This document shows, piece by piece, positions 1 through 8,407 of a DNA stretch of 64,000 nucleotides (position 1 is the first letter of the stretch; every line of letters begins with the position of its first letter). The DNA comes from Lachnospiraceae bacterium. Its GTDB lineage: Bacteria > Bacillota > Clostridia > Lachnospirales > Lachnospiraceae. Made by a program: the position numbers and the translations under genes. Where the stretch lies: positions 1 to 64,000 of the forward strand of contig JAILAN010000080.1 in NCBI GenBank assembly GCA_024681595.1. Reading direction: 5' to 3'. The notes below the pieces were generated by a model. That model saw only the letters and a list, made by a program, of their open reading frames with translations. It did not search any database and was not told the origin of the DNA.

Positions 1-2
1 TA

Positions 3-1091
3 GGAATCGTTGGACTGCCGAATGTCGGCAAATCCACTTTATTTAATTCGCTTACAAAGGCAGGCGCGGAGTCGGCAAATTATCCTTTCTGCACCATAGA
101 TCCCAACGTCGGGGTTGTAGCCGTTCCTGATGAGAGGATACAGCTCCTCGGTAAAATGTATAACTCAAAGAAGATAACACCTGCGGTGATTGAATTCGTA
201 GATATAGCGGGGCTGGTCAAGGGTGCGTCCAAGGGAGAAGGATTGGGAAACCAGTTCCTTGCCAATATCAGGGAGGTTGATGCCGTTGTCCATGTCGTCA
301 GATGTTTTGATGATCCTAACGTAGTGCATGTGGACGGAAGTGTGGATCCGTTAAGAGACATAGAAACGATCAATCTGGAGCTTATCTTTGCGGATATGGA
401 AGTTATGGAGCGACGCCTGGCAAAACAGGGCAAGGCCGCAAATAACGATAAAAAGATCGCCAAAGAAGTACAGATGATAAAAAGGTTAATGACTCACCTC
501 GAGGGAGGTAATCTGGCTATATCTTTCGAAAGAGAAGACGAGGATGAGGATGAATGGTTCAATTCATATAATCTGCTGACAGCCAAACCGGTGATATTCG
601 CCGCAAATGTATCGGAGGACGATCTGTCAGATGACGGAGCCTCCAACGAATACGTTAAAAAGGTCAGGGAATTTGCCTCCGGCAACGGTTCTGAGGTATT
701 CGTGATCTGCGCTCAGATCGAGCAGGAGATAGCCGAACTGGACGATGATGAAAAGGCTATGTTCCTTGAAGACCTCGGTCTTAAGGAATCTGGACTTGAT
801 AAGCTCATCAAGGCGAGCTATAAGCTGCTTAACTTAATGAGCTTTCTGACGGCAGGTGAGGATGAGACCAGGGCATGGACCATTAAGATAGGGACCAAGG
901 CACCGCAGGCCGCAGGTAAGATCCATACGGATTTTGAGAGAGGATTTATCAAAGCTGAAGTGGTTAATTATAAGGACCTTCTCGAACTCGGCTCATTATC
1001 GGCCGCCCGTGAAAAGGGCCTTGTCGGCATGGAAGGCAAGGACTACGTGGTTCAGGACGGGGATGTCATTCTCTTTAGATTTAACGTTTAG
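3..1091 (+). CDS. ychF: YchF-family P-loop ATPase (5' end cut by window edge)
   Basis: A translation-associated, cytoplasmic ATPase of the Obg/YchF group. The frame is open from the first bases and enters at GIVGLPNVGKST, the Walker A (G1) loop, so only about three residues are missing. The switch II segment DIAGLVKGASKGEGLGN follows. The base-specificity motif is NVSE instead of NKxD, the known reason YchF prefers ATP to GTP. The last ~85 residues form the TGS domain, ending in GDVILFRFNV. The whole protein would be about 363 aa, the family norm. lgt starts 8 bp downstream, so the two are probably co-transcribed. Identification is secure; its role in this organism cannot be read from the DNA. 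Confidence 0.95.
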   Translation, partial: GIVGLPNVGKSTLFNSLTKAGAESANYPFCTIDPNVGVVAVPDERIQLLGKMYNSKKITPAVIEFVDIAGLVKGASKGEGLGNQFLANIREVDAVVHVVRCFDDPNVVHVDGSVDPLRDIETINLELIFADMEVMERRLAKQGKAANNDKKIAKEVQMIKRLMTHLEGGNLAISFEREDEDEDEWFNSYNLLTAKPVIFAANVSEDDLSDDGASNEYVKKVREFASGNGSEVFVICAQIEQEIAELDDDEKAMFLEDLGLKESGLDKLIKASYKLLNLMSFLTAGEDETRAWTIKIGTKAPQAAGKIHTDFERGFIKAEVVNYKDLLELGSLSAAREKGLVGMEGKDYVVQDGDVILFRFNV

Positions 1092-1099
1092 GAGTTTTT

Positions 1100-2029
1100 A
1101 TGAACAGTATCATGAACATAAATGATATAGCGTTTCCGAATCTGGGGATATACCTGCATAACGTACCCAAGGGCTTTACCGTATTCGGCTTTTTCATAGC
1201 TTTATACGGGGTGTTCATAGGTATAGGTGTTATGGCAGGGATAGTGCTGGCTGCGCGCGTTGCCAGACAGTCAAAGATCACACCGGATACAGTCTGGGAT
1301 TTTGCTTTTCTGGCAGTCCTCGTTTCGATCATATGCGCCAGGATATATTATGTGGTCTTCAGATGGGATCTTTATAAAAATGACCTGCTTTCGATCTTTA
1401 ACCTGCGGCAGGGAGGACTGGCAATATACGGAGGAGTCATAGGTGCCTTTATAATGGTTTTTTCCTATGCGTGGAAGAAAAAGATATCTCCGGCGGTTTT
1501 GGGAGATGTATGTACTCCAGGGCTTATCCTGGGACAGATAATAGGCAGATGGGGCAACTTCACCAACAGGGAAGTGTTCGGTGAATTCACGAATAACATC
1601 CTGGCCATGAGGATCCCGACAGATGCCGTAAGAGCAGAGGACATATCAGCATCGCTGGCTGATAAAATGGCCGCATTTGATGCATCTGCAAATTATATTC
1701 AGGTCCATCCCACATTTTTGTATGAGGGGCTTTGGAATCTGGGAGTTCTTATCATTATGCTCCTTTTCTGGAAAAGGAAAAAATACGAAGGGCAGATCTC
1801 ACTGATCTATATAGGGGGATACGGTCTCGGAAGGGCGTGGATTGAAGCGATAAGGACAGACACTCTGTTCATTCCGGGAACGAAGATACCGGTTTCATTG
1901 GTTTTTGCGGTGGCCTGTGTGATCTTTGCGATTGCTATGCATATTTATTTGAGCGGCAAAGCAAAAAGGGCGGAGAAAGCAGCGACGGAAACTGATCCTG
2001 ACGGTGCCGGCCCGGATGCCGGGCAGTAA
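1100..2029 (+). CDS. lgt: Prolipoprotein diacylglyceryl transferase Lgt
   Basis: Integral membrane enzyme that transfers diacylglycerol from phosphatidylglycerol to the lipobox cysteine of prelipoproteins, the first step of lipoprotein maturation. Family hallmarks are visible: RQGGLAIYGG, the signature IIGRWGNFTNREVFGEF with its conserved Arg and Asn, and HPTFLYEGLWNL near the C-terminal third. Several hydrophobic segments run from residue ~20 to ~280. At 309 aa it is slightly long because of a polar Ala/Glu/Asp-rich tail. The ATG is preceded by an SD-like AGGAG at 1091-1095. It sits 8 bp after ychF and is followed by a clear terminator. A substrate lies in this window: the lipoprotein encoded at 10375. 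Confidence 0.95.
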   Translation: MNSIMNINDIAFPNLGIYLHNVPKGFTVFGFFIALYGVFIGIGVMAGIVLAARVARQSKITPDTVWDFAFLAVLVSIICARIYYVVFRWDLYKNDLLSIFNLRQGGLAIYGGVIGAFIMVFSYAWKKKISPAVLGDVCTPGLILGQIIGRWGNFTNREVFGEFTNNILAMRIPTDAVRAEDISASLADKMAAFDASANYIQVHPTFLYEGLWNLGVLIIMLLFWKRKKYEGQISLIYIGGYGLGRAWIEAIRTDTLFIPGTKIPVSLVFAVACVIFAIAMHIYLSGKAKRAEKAATETDPDGAGPDAGQ

Positions 2030-2064
2030 TTTAATGATCTGATCCGAACAATAATGATAATGAT

Positions 2065-2090
2065 AAAGACAGCTTTACGGCTGTCTTTTT
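2065..2090 (+). terminator. Rho-independent terminator after lgt
   Basis: Perfect 9-bp stem, AAAGACAGC pairing with GCTGTCTTT around a 6-nt loop, running into TTTTT. It separates the ychF-lgt unit from the division cluster. Confidence 0.9.
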
Positions 2091-2150
2091 CTATGCCACA
2101 AGATCGATACGTAAATTCGTTTCAATATATTAAAAACATTCAAAAAACCC

Positions 2151-2179
2151 TTGATTTCCCGAGAAAAATACTATATTAT
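2151..2179 (+). promoter_or_regulatory. Sigma-A promoter of the mraZ division operon
   Basis: TTGATT (2151-2156) and TATTAT (2174-2179) are 17 bp apart, giving a predicted start near 2186. It lies between the lgt terminator and mraZ. The MraZ-type boxes begin about 10 bp downstream of the predicted start. Confidence 0.7.
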
Positions 2180-2195
2180 TGTACTTGGGTGGCAC

Positions 2196-2233
2196 AAAGT
2201 GTCATTTTGTGTCTAATAAGTGTCAGAAAGTGG
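2196..2233 (+). promoter_or_regulatory. Probable MraZ operator: four phased direct repeats
   Basis: Four copies of a GTG-centred box are seen: AAAGTG at 2196, TTTGTG at 2206, TAAGTG at 2217 and AAAGTG at 2227. They are spaced 10, 11 and 10 bp, one per helical turn, and three are followed by TC. MraZ binds direct repeats near its own promoter; the mollicute boxes AAAGTG(T/G) are nearly identical to these. The inferred role is autorepression of the dcw operon. Confidence 0.75.
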
Positions 2234-2314
2234 TTAATTATCAGGCAAAATTGCCGATATATATTTTGTGGGGTTTTAACTCACACGACGAGGCTTTGAG
2301 GGGTTCATATCCGG

Positions 2315-2746
2315 ATGTTCATGGGTGAATACAATCACACACTTGATGCCAAAGGCAGACTTATAGTTCCTGCCAAGTTCCGTGAGAGCCTCGGCGAAGA
2401 ATTCACGGTAACAAAAGGAATGGACGGCTGCCTTTTTGTATTTCCGAAGGAAGAGTGGGAGGCTTTTGAAGAAAAACTTCATACACTCCCGATGATAGAT
2501 AAGGAAGCCAGACAGTTCACGAGATTTTTCCTGGCGGGAGCAGCCGGAGTTGAAGTGGATAAGAGTGGAAGGATCCTTATCCCGGCGGTGTTAAGAGAGT
2601 TTGCCGGGATCACCAGGGAAGCCGTACTCATTGGCGTAGGCAGCCGCGTGGAGATCTGGAGCAAGGATCGTTATGACGGAACCGTTACTTACGAAGATAT
2701 GGATGAGATCGCCAGACATATGATCGAGCTCGGCATAGGGATATGA
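2315..2746 (+). CDS. mraZ: MraZ, transcriptional regulator of the dcw cluster
   Basis: DNA-binding protein with two SpoVT/AbrB-like swapped-hairpin domains that forms rings and regulates the division and cell wall operon it heads. Both copies of the family motif are visible: HTLDAKGRLIVPAKFRE near the N terminus and VEVDKSGRILIPAVLREFAG in the middle. 143 aa is the usual length. The start is ATG at 2315; ATG at 2321 (MGEYNHTLD) is an equally plausible alternative because many MraZ proteins begin there. rsmH starts 6 bp downstream, the universal mraZ-rsmH pairing. The four boxes upstream are its likely binding site. Confidence 0.95.
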   Translation: MFMGEYNHTLDAKGRLIVPAKFRESLGEEFTVTKGMDGCLFVFPKEEWEAFEEKLHTLPMIDKEARQFTRFFLAGAAGVEVDKSGRILIPAVLREFAGITREAVLIGVGSRVEIWSKDRYDGTVTYEDMDEIARHMIELGIGI

Positions 2747-2752
2747 TAGCGA

Positions 2753-3700
2753 ATGGAATTTAGTCATTATCCGGTAATGATAACTGAATGCATCGAGGGC
2801 TTAAGGATCGTACCCGGCGGAATATATGTTGACGGTACGATGGGCGGGGCCGGACACAGTAGTGAGATAGCACGAAGACTTGACGGATCCGGACGATTGA
2901 TATGTATAGACAGAGACGAAGATGCCATCAAGGCCGGGGAAGACAGACTTAAGGAATTCGGATCAAAGACAGTAATAGTCCATGACAATTATCTGAATAC
3001 TCCAGAGGTCCTCAGATCTCTGAACATAGACGGGATAGACGGGATGCTCCTGGACCTGGGAGTTTCATCATACCAGCTTGATAACGAGGAAAGGGGATTC
3101 TCATACAGATTTGATACACCGCTTGATATGAGAATGGACCGGAGACAGTCACTGGATGCCAGAGCCATAGTCAATGAATATCCTGAATCGGATCTGTACA
3201 GAGTGATAAGAGATTACGGCGAAGACAGATTCGCCAAAAACATAGCGAAGCATATCTGCGAAGCACGACGGGATCATCCGATAGAGACCACTTTTGAACT
3301 GAACGAGATAATAAAAAATGCGATACCGGCCAGAATAAGAGCTACGGGAGGCCACCCTTCAAAAAGAACGTTTCAGGCCATCAGGATAGAGTGTAACAGG
3401 GAATTGGAGATACTAAAGGATTCGATAGACAGGATCATAGATCTTCTGAACCCGGGAGGCAGGCTTTGTATCATAACTTTCCACTCGCTGGAGGACCGGA
3501 TAGTTAAAACAGCATTCAGGAATGCCCAAAACCCGTGCACATGCCCGCCCTCATTTCCGGTGTGCGTATGCGGGAGAAAAAGCAAAGGAACGGTGATCAC
3601 GGGCAAACCGATACTGCCGACCCCAAAGGAACTTGAGGAAAACACCAGATCACAGAGTGCAAAACTCCGGATATTTGAAAAGTGTCAGGATTTAGGATAA
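2753..3700 (+). CDS. rsmH: 16S rRNA (cytosine1402-N4)-methyltransferase RsmH (MraW)
   Basis: SAM-dependent enzyme that N4-methylates C1402 in the 16S rRNA decoding centre. The sequence opens with the family signature [13 protein letters not shown], then a SAM loop ([12 protein letters not shown]). [12 protein letters not shown] and [15 protein letters not shown] are further RsmH hallmarks, as is the late [19 protein letters not shown] Cys-rich stretch around residue 260 ([15 protein letters not shown]) is common in Firmicute homologues. 315 aa is normal. It starts 6 bp after mraZ and is followed 14 bp later by the ftsL-like gene. Confidence 0.96.
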   Translation: MEFSHYPVMITECIEGLRIVPGGIYVDGTMGGAGHSSEIARRLDGSGRLICIDRDEDAIKAGEDRLKEFGSKTVIVHDNYLNTPEVLRSLNIDGIDGMLLDLGVSSYQLDNEERGFSYRFDTPLDMRMDRRQSLDARAIVNEYPESDLYRVIRDYGEDRFAKNIAKHICEARRDHPIETTFELNEIIKNAIPARIRATGGHPSKRTFQAIRIECNRELEILKDSIDRIIDLLNPGGRLCIITFHSLEDRIVKTAFRNAQNPCTCPPSFPVCVCGRKSKGTVITGKPILPTPKELEENTRSQSAKLRIFEKCQDLG

Positions 3701-3714
3701 GATAGGAGAGAAAA

Positions 3715-4134
3715 ATGGCAACAAGCGCAGCAAGGAAGCTGAACACAATACCCGTCAGACGCGAAGAGAGATTAAGCGTCATTGAAGGCAAGAAACGCCA
3801 AAGAAAGATCAGAAGGATCACAGCTATAAGGACAGCGTTTTTCCTGATGATCGCAGCGGCAGCCGTATCCGGCGCCATTACATATTATCTGATGCTTCAG
3901 GCTCAGATAACCGATTCGGTTAAGACGATCTCCAGAATGGAACGTACTCTTAATGAGATGAAGCTCGATAATGATGAAAACTACAGCAGAATAACCAGCA
4001 ATGTCAACCTTGAAGAGGTTCGCACGGTAGCCATACAGGAACTTGGAATGCAGTACGCTGAGGAAGGACAGATAATATCCTTCAACGGTGAAGGCTCCGA
4101 TTATGTCAGACAGACAGGCAAGATTCCGGACTAG
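3715..4134 (+). CDS. ftsL: FtsL/DivIC-like septum protein
   Basis: Small bitopic membrane protein of the divisome. It has a basic cytoplasmic N terminus, one TM segment at about residues 40-62 and an extracytoplasmic helix (residues ~65-105) of the leucine-zipper type seen in FtsL/DivIC, which bridge FtsQ/DivIB to FtsW-FtsI. Primary sequence is poorly conserved in this family. The call rests on size (139 aa), topology and position between rsmH and the transpeptidase gene, where ftsL always lies. Its SD (GGAGAG) is strong. DivIC cannot be excluded on sequence alone. Confidence 0.8.
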   Translation: MATSAARKLNTIPVRREERLSVIEGKKRQRKIRRITAIRTAFFLMIAAAAVSGAITYYLMLQAQITDSVKTISRMERTLNEMKLDNDENYSRITSNVNLEEVRTVAIQELGMQYAEEGQIISFNGEGSDYVRQTGKIPD

Positions 4135-4142
4135 GGGTTATC

Positions 4143-6395
4143 TTGAGAGAATCATATCCGCAAAGACAATTTACTAAATTTATGAAAAAAAAGCTGGTAG
4201 TACTATTTGCAATAGTGCTACTTCTTTTTGTATGTCTGATCTACAGACTGTATTCGATAACCAGAGACAACGGTGCCCAGTATAAAAAGCAGGTACTGGC
4301 ACAGCAAAAATATGACAGTGTTACGATCCCTTTCAGGAGAGGATCGATACTTGATACCAACGGCAATATTCTGGCAACATCTGAAAAGGTATATACTGTC
4401 ATTCTGGACAGCGTGGCATTAAATGCAGATGAAGAGGCCATAGAGCCGACATTTGCCGCTCTTAGGAGCGAATTCGGGATCGATACGGCCAAAGTCAGGG
4501 ATTATTTCGAGCAGAATAAAGAATCATCGAGATATTATATTCTGTCAAAAAAACTCCCCTATGAGAAAATACAGAATTTCATAGCACTCCAGAACGAAGA
4601 AGGATCTCTCATTAAGGGTATCTGGTTTGAAGAAGAGTATCAGAGGCTCTATCCGGGCAACAGCCTGGCCTGCGATGTCATCGGCTTCACGACCGGCGAT
4701 GATGTTGGTTCATATGGTCTGGAAGAATATTATAACGATGTCCTGAGCGGGACGCCCGGCCGCGAATATGGCTTCATGAACGAAGAAGGTACTCTGGAGA
4801 GGACCACAATATCGGCCGAAGACGGCAATAGTATCGTTACCACTATAGACGCCAATCTTCAGGCTATGGTTGAAAAGTATCTGAAGAAGTTTAACGACGA
4901 GTACGCCAACAATTTCCATTCCGGAAACGGAGCAAATAATCTCGGATGCATCATCATGAATGTCAATACCGGTGAGGTACTGGCTATGGCATCTTATCCG
5001 AATTTTAACCTTAACGATACCAGAAACAAGGAATCTCTTATTGGAATGCAACTCCTTGATGATAAGGGCGATAAGGTCGTCGATGAGGAGAACGGCAACA
5101 GAGTATATATTACAGAGGATAATGTTAATACAATAGAGGGCGATGCCCTTTATCAGAATTATAACGCTTTATGGAAGAATTTCTGCATCTCGGATGCATA
5201 TGAGCCGGGTTCGGTTTCAAAGCCCCTGACTGTTGCATCAGCGATAGAATGCGGAGCTATAAAGGGAAATGAGAGCTACAACTGTCAGGGAATGCTTGAG
5301 GTCGGAGGACATGAGATCAAATGCCATAACACATATGGTGACGGTATACTGACGGTTGCCGAGGGAATAGAGAGATCATGTAACGTATGCATGATGTATG
5401 TTGCTCAGGCTGAGGGAATAAACAATTTTACCAAATTCCAGCATATATTTAACATGGGACTCAAGACCAATATCGATCTGGCCGGAGAAGCAAGGACTGC
5501 TTCGCTGGTATACACGGCAGAAAACATGAGGTCATCGGAACTGGCTACGTGTTCCTTCGGACAGGGTTATAACTGTACGATGATACAGATGATCGCTGCC
5601 TTTTCTTCCCTTATAAACGGCGGATATTATTATGAGCCGCATCTGGTCAAAAAGGTCATTAATTCATCCGGGGCAACGGTTGAAAACATTGAACCCCGTT
5701 TGCTTAAACAGACTATATCCCGGGACACCTCGGATATGATAATCTCTATGTGTAACCAGGTCGTTACCGGAGAGCATGGTACCGGTAAGACCGCCAGACC
5801 TGCCGGATATATAATAGGCGGCAAGACGGGTACAGCCGAGACCCTTCCCCGAAAGAATAACGAGTATGTAGTATCGTTCATGGGTTATGCACCTGTAGAT
5901 GACCCGCAGATAGCTATTTATGTGGTTGTGGACAGACCCAACGTCAGATATCAGGACGATGCCAAGTATGCTACCAGGATAGTAAGAAATATACTTACCG
6001 AAGCGCTGCCGTATCTCGGTATATTTATGACCGAAGAGTTAAGCGATAAGGAACGGACAGAACTCGAAGAATTAAAGATCGAGATCACCACTCCTGCAAA
6101 GAGTGAGGACGGATCCGATACCGAAGGCGATGCTGAAGGAACGGATGGAGCCGGTGATGAAAACAGTGTTACCGAAGAACAGACACCGCCCGCAAACAGT
6201 GAGATATGGAAAACATTTGCCATAGACCCGGAGACGGGATACGCTGTAGATCCCAACACCGGAGCATATATAGATCCCGATACGGGTGCAACTATCGGAG
6301 GAACCTTCTCGGACGAAGGTGAAGAACCAACATCCGGAAACGAGACCGTTACCGAGATAACATACGATGAGAACGGTAGTCCGTCACAGCAGTGA
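4143..6395 (+). CDS. ftsI: Division transpeptidase (class B PBP, FtsI/PBP2B/SpoVD type)
   Basis: Membrane-anchored DD-transpeptidase that cross-links septal peptidoglycan together with FtsW. It has a TM helix at residues ~15-35 and a dimerisation domain starting at IPFRRGSILDTNGNILA. The transpeptidase domain shows SVSK (nucleophile Ser in YEPGSVSKP), SCN and KTGTAE. The start is TTG at 4143, supported by AGGGG five bases upstream; the ATG at 4182 has no SD and would cut the cytoplasmic tail. No PASTA domain is seen. Instead there is a ~110-residue acidic, low-complexity tail with three tandem DPxTG octapeptides (6225-6296). 750 aa is long for the family because of that tail. Confidence 0.93.
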   Translation: MRESYPQRQFTKFMKKKLVVLFAIVLLLFVCLIYRLYSITRDNGAQYKKQVLAQQKYDSVTIPFRRGSILDTNGNILATSEKVYTVILDSVALNADEEAIEPTFAALRSEFGIDTAKVRDYFEQNKESSRYYILSKKLPYEKIQNFIALQNEEGSLIKGIWFEEEYQRLYPGNSLACDVIGFTTGDDVGSYGLEEYYNDVLSGTPGREYGFMNEEGTLERTTISAEDGNSIVTTIDANLQAMVEKYLKKFNDEYANNFHSGNGANNLGCIIMNVNTGEVLAMASYPNFNLNDTRNKESLIGMQLLDDKGDKVVDEENGNRVYITEDNVNTIEGDALYQNYNALWKNFCISDAYEPGSVSKPLTVASAIECGAIKGNESYNCQGMLEVGGHEIKCHNTYGDGILTVAEGIERSCNVCMMYVAQAEGINNFTKFQHIFNMGLKTNIDLAGEARTASLVYTAENMRSSELATCSFGQGYNCTMIQMIAAFSSLINGGYYYEPHLVKKVINSSGATVENIEPRLLKQTISRDTSDMIISMCNQVVTGEHGTGKTARPAGYIIGGKTGTAETLPRKNNEYVVSFMGYAPVDDPQIAIYVVVDRPNVRYQDDAKYATRIVRNILTEALPYLGIFMTEELSDKERTELEELKIEITTPAKSEDGSDTEGDAEGTDGAGDENSVTEEQTPPANSEIWKTFAIDPETGYAVDPNTGAYIDPDTGATIGGTFSDEGEEPTSGNETVTEITYDENGSPSQQ

Positions 6396-6414
6396 CGGTC
6401 ATTAAGGATAATAT

Positions 6415-7566
6415 ATGGCGGACAGGTTTACCCTCAAAAAATTATCAACCAGCAGATTCTTTGATTCCACATTGCTGATAACGATAGCACTTCTGGTCAT
6501 ATTCGGACTGGTCGTGCTCTATTCGGTCAGCTCTTATGATGGCAGTGTCAGTTTTAACGATTCTGCCTATTACTTTAAAAAGCAGGCTGTGAATACGGTC
6601 TTTGGACTTGGCGTTATGTTTGCCGTTTCTCTTGTTCCTTATCATTTCTGGGAAAGGACCTCAGGACTGGCATATATCTTTGCTATGGCACTTTTATTTC
6701 TCATAATACCCTTCGGATTCGAGGCTAACGGCGCTAAGAGATGGATCAGATTCATGGGAACTTCGATCCAGCCGGCTGAGATCGCCAAACTGGCGATCAT
6801 AATATGTCTGGCTCACCTGGTATGCAGGCTGGGAAATGCCATTACCACATGGAAAGGCATATTTATAGCACTGGGTGCTTCCATGCCCATGGTCATTGCG
6901 ATTTATGGTATCACCAGAAACCTGAGTTCTGCGATCATCGTATTCGGGATTGCTCTTATCATGTGCTTTGTAGTGAGCCCGGATTATAAAAAATTCATAT
7001 TGATGGGAGTGTTCCTTATCGCTGTCTGTGCGCTGGCTGTATATGTTGTCGTTCAGAACAAGGACAGTGCTCTGGGGTACAGAGGTGAACGAATACTGGC
7101 CTGGCTCGATCCCAATGCTTATGCATCAGGCAAGGGATTCCAGACACTTCAGGCTCTGTATGCGATAGGATCAGGCGGGATATTCGGCAAGGGAATAGGT
7201 CAGAGCATGCAAAAGCTCGGATTCCTTCCGGAAGCACAGAACGATATGATCTTTTCGATAATATGCGAGGAACTGGGATTCTTCGGCGCTATCTGTGTTA
7301 TACTGCTGTTCCTGCTACTTTTATGGAGGTGCCTTATCATTACATATAATGCACCGGATCTTTATGGCGCTTTACTGATAGTGGGATTCATGGCCCACAT
7401 AGCAATTCAGGTCATTCTGAATATAGCTGTCGTGACAAATACCATACCCAATACGGGAATATCGCTCCCGTTCATCAGTTACGGAGGATCCTCGGTTGTT
7501 TCGCTGCTGTTTGAAGTGGGGCTGGTATTCAGCGTTCAAAGGGGTATCACGGTCAGGGATGCTTAA
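6415..7566 (+). CDS. ftsW: Lipid II polymerase of the SEDS family, FtsW/SpoVE type
   Basis: Polytopic membrane glycosyltransferase that polymerises lipid II at the septum with its partner class B PBP, encoded just upstream. About ten TM segments span the 383 residues. SEDS signatures are GAKRWI with SIQPAEIAKLA in the first half, LPEAQNDMIFSIICEELGF (containing the catalytic-loop Asp region) and ISLPFISYGGSS near the end. RodA has the same fold; the location between ftsI and ftsQ makes the division role much more likely. It ends at TAA directly abutting the GTG of ftsQ, so translation is probably coupled. Confidence 0.93.
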   Translation: MADRFTLKKLSTSRFFDSTLLITIALLVIFGLVVLYSVSSYDGSVSFNDSAYYFKKQAVNTVFGLGVMFAVSLVPYHFWERTSGLAYIFAMALLFLIIPFGFEANGAKRWIRFMGTSIQPAEIAKLAIIICLAHLVCRLGNAITTWKGIFIALGASMPMVIAIYGITRNLSSAIIVFGIALIMCFVVSPDYKKFILMGVFLIAVCALAVYVVVQNKDSALGYRGERILAWLDPNAYASGKGFQTLQALYAIGSGGIFGKGIGQSMQKLGFLPEAQNDMIFSIICEELGFFGAICVILLFLLLLWRCLIITYNAPDLYGALLIVGFMAHIAIQVILNIAVVTNTIPNTGISLPFISYGGSSVVSLLFEVGLVFSVQRGITVRDA

Positions 7567-8307
7567 GTGAGATATTTTACGAATCATAAGAGTATTTTCA
7601 TAATCACGGGAATCGCTGCGCTCATATTGATCGGGCTGATCATCGGTGCAGCCTACGTACTAGGCAGTTACAGAATAACGACTGTCTATGTTGAGGGTAA
7701 CGTTCATTATACCAACGAAGAGATAATGAATATGGTCATGGACGGGCCCTTCGGACATAATTCTTTTCTTTTATCCCTCAAATACAAAAATAAAAAGATC
7801 AAGGATATTCCGTTTGTCTCCGCTATGGATATCTCTGTCCAGGATCCGCATACGGTCAAGATCGATGTGTATGAGAAGGCCGTGGCAGGATATGTGGAAT
7901 ATCTTGAAAAATATATGTATTTCGATAAAGAGGGTATAATAGTTGAAGCATCCTCGGATAAGACCAAAGGCATCCCGTTAGTAACGGGGCTTTCGTTTGA
8001 GCATGTGGTCCTTTATGAACCACTGCCTGTAGATGATCCGGCCGTATTTGGATCGATCCTGGACATCACACAGCTGGTCAACAAATACAATCTGTCGATA
8101 GACCGGATATATTTCGGACCGGACAACAGCATCACTTTGTACTTTGATGACATACGTGTTTCACTGGGCACGGACCGCAATCTGGATGAAAAGATAATGA
8201 AGCTGCAGTATATGCTTCCGGAGATCGAGGGCAGAAGCGGGGAACTGCGCATGGAAAACTACACCGAAGAGACCAAAAGTGTTTCGTTTGAGCCGGATGA
8301 TAATTAA
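7567..8307 (+). CDS. ftsQ: FtsQ/DivIB cell-division protein (POTRA domain)
   Basis: Bitopic divisome scaffold that links FtsL-DivIC to the septal synthase. One TM helix (residues ~10-32) is followed by a POTRA domain starting at RITTVYVEGNVHYTNEEIMN. A beta domain follows (KIDVYEKAVAGYVEY, YMYFDKEGIIVE), ending near residue 230. The start is GTG at 7567, immediately after the ftsW stop, with AGGGA about eight bases upstream inside ftsW. 246 aa is typical of DivIB proteins with a short cytoplasmic tail. Confidence 0.9.
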   Translation: MRYFTNHKSIFIITGIAALILIGLIIGAAYVLGSYRITTVYVEGNVHYTNEEIMNMVMDGPFGHNSFLLSLKYKNKKIKDIPFVSAMDISVQDPHTVKIDVYEKAVAGYVEYLEKYMYFDKEGIIVEASSDKTKGIPLVTGLSFEHVVLYEPLPVDDPAVFGSILDITQLVNKYNLSIDRIYFGPDNSITLYFDDIRVSLGTDRNLDEKIMKLQYMLPEIEGRSGELRMENYTEETKSVSFEPDDN

Positions 8308-8334
8308 AAACCATACGTTATCACAACTTTCGTA

Positions 8335-8363
8335 TTGAATTATCCACGGAAAAACTATATTAT
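8335..8363 (+). promoter_or_regulatory. Promoter in front of ftsZ
   Basis: TTGAAT (8335-8340) and TATTAT (8358-8363) are separated by 17 bp within the 100-bp ftsQ-ftsZ gap. It would allow ftsZ expression independent of the MraZ-controlled promoter. Confidence 0.65.
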
Positions 8364-8407
8364 ATAATATGCGATTATTTTAGAGACTACTTAGGGGAGG
8401 AGTCACT

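Noticed and set aside
2054-2299. 81-codon reading frame between lgt and mraZ
   Set aside because: It runs through a terminator, the dcw promoter and the MraZ boxes, has no SD and resembles no protein.
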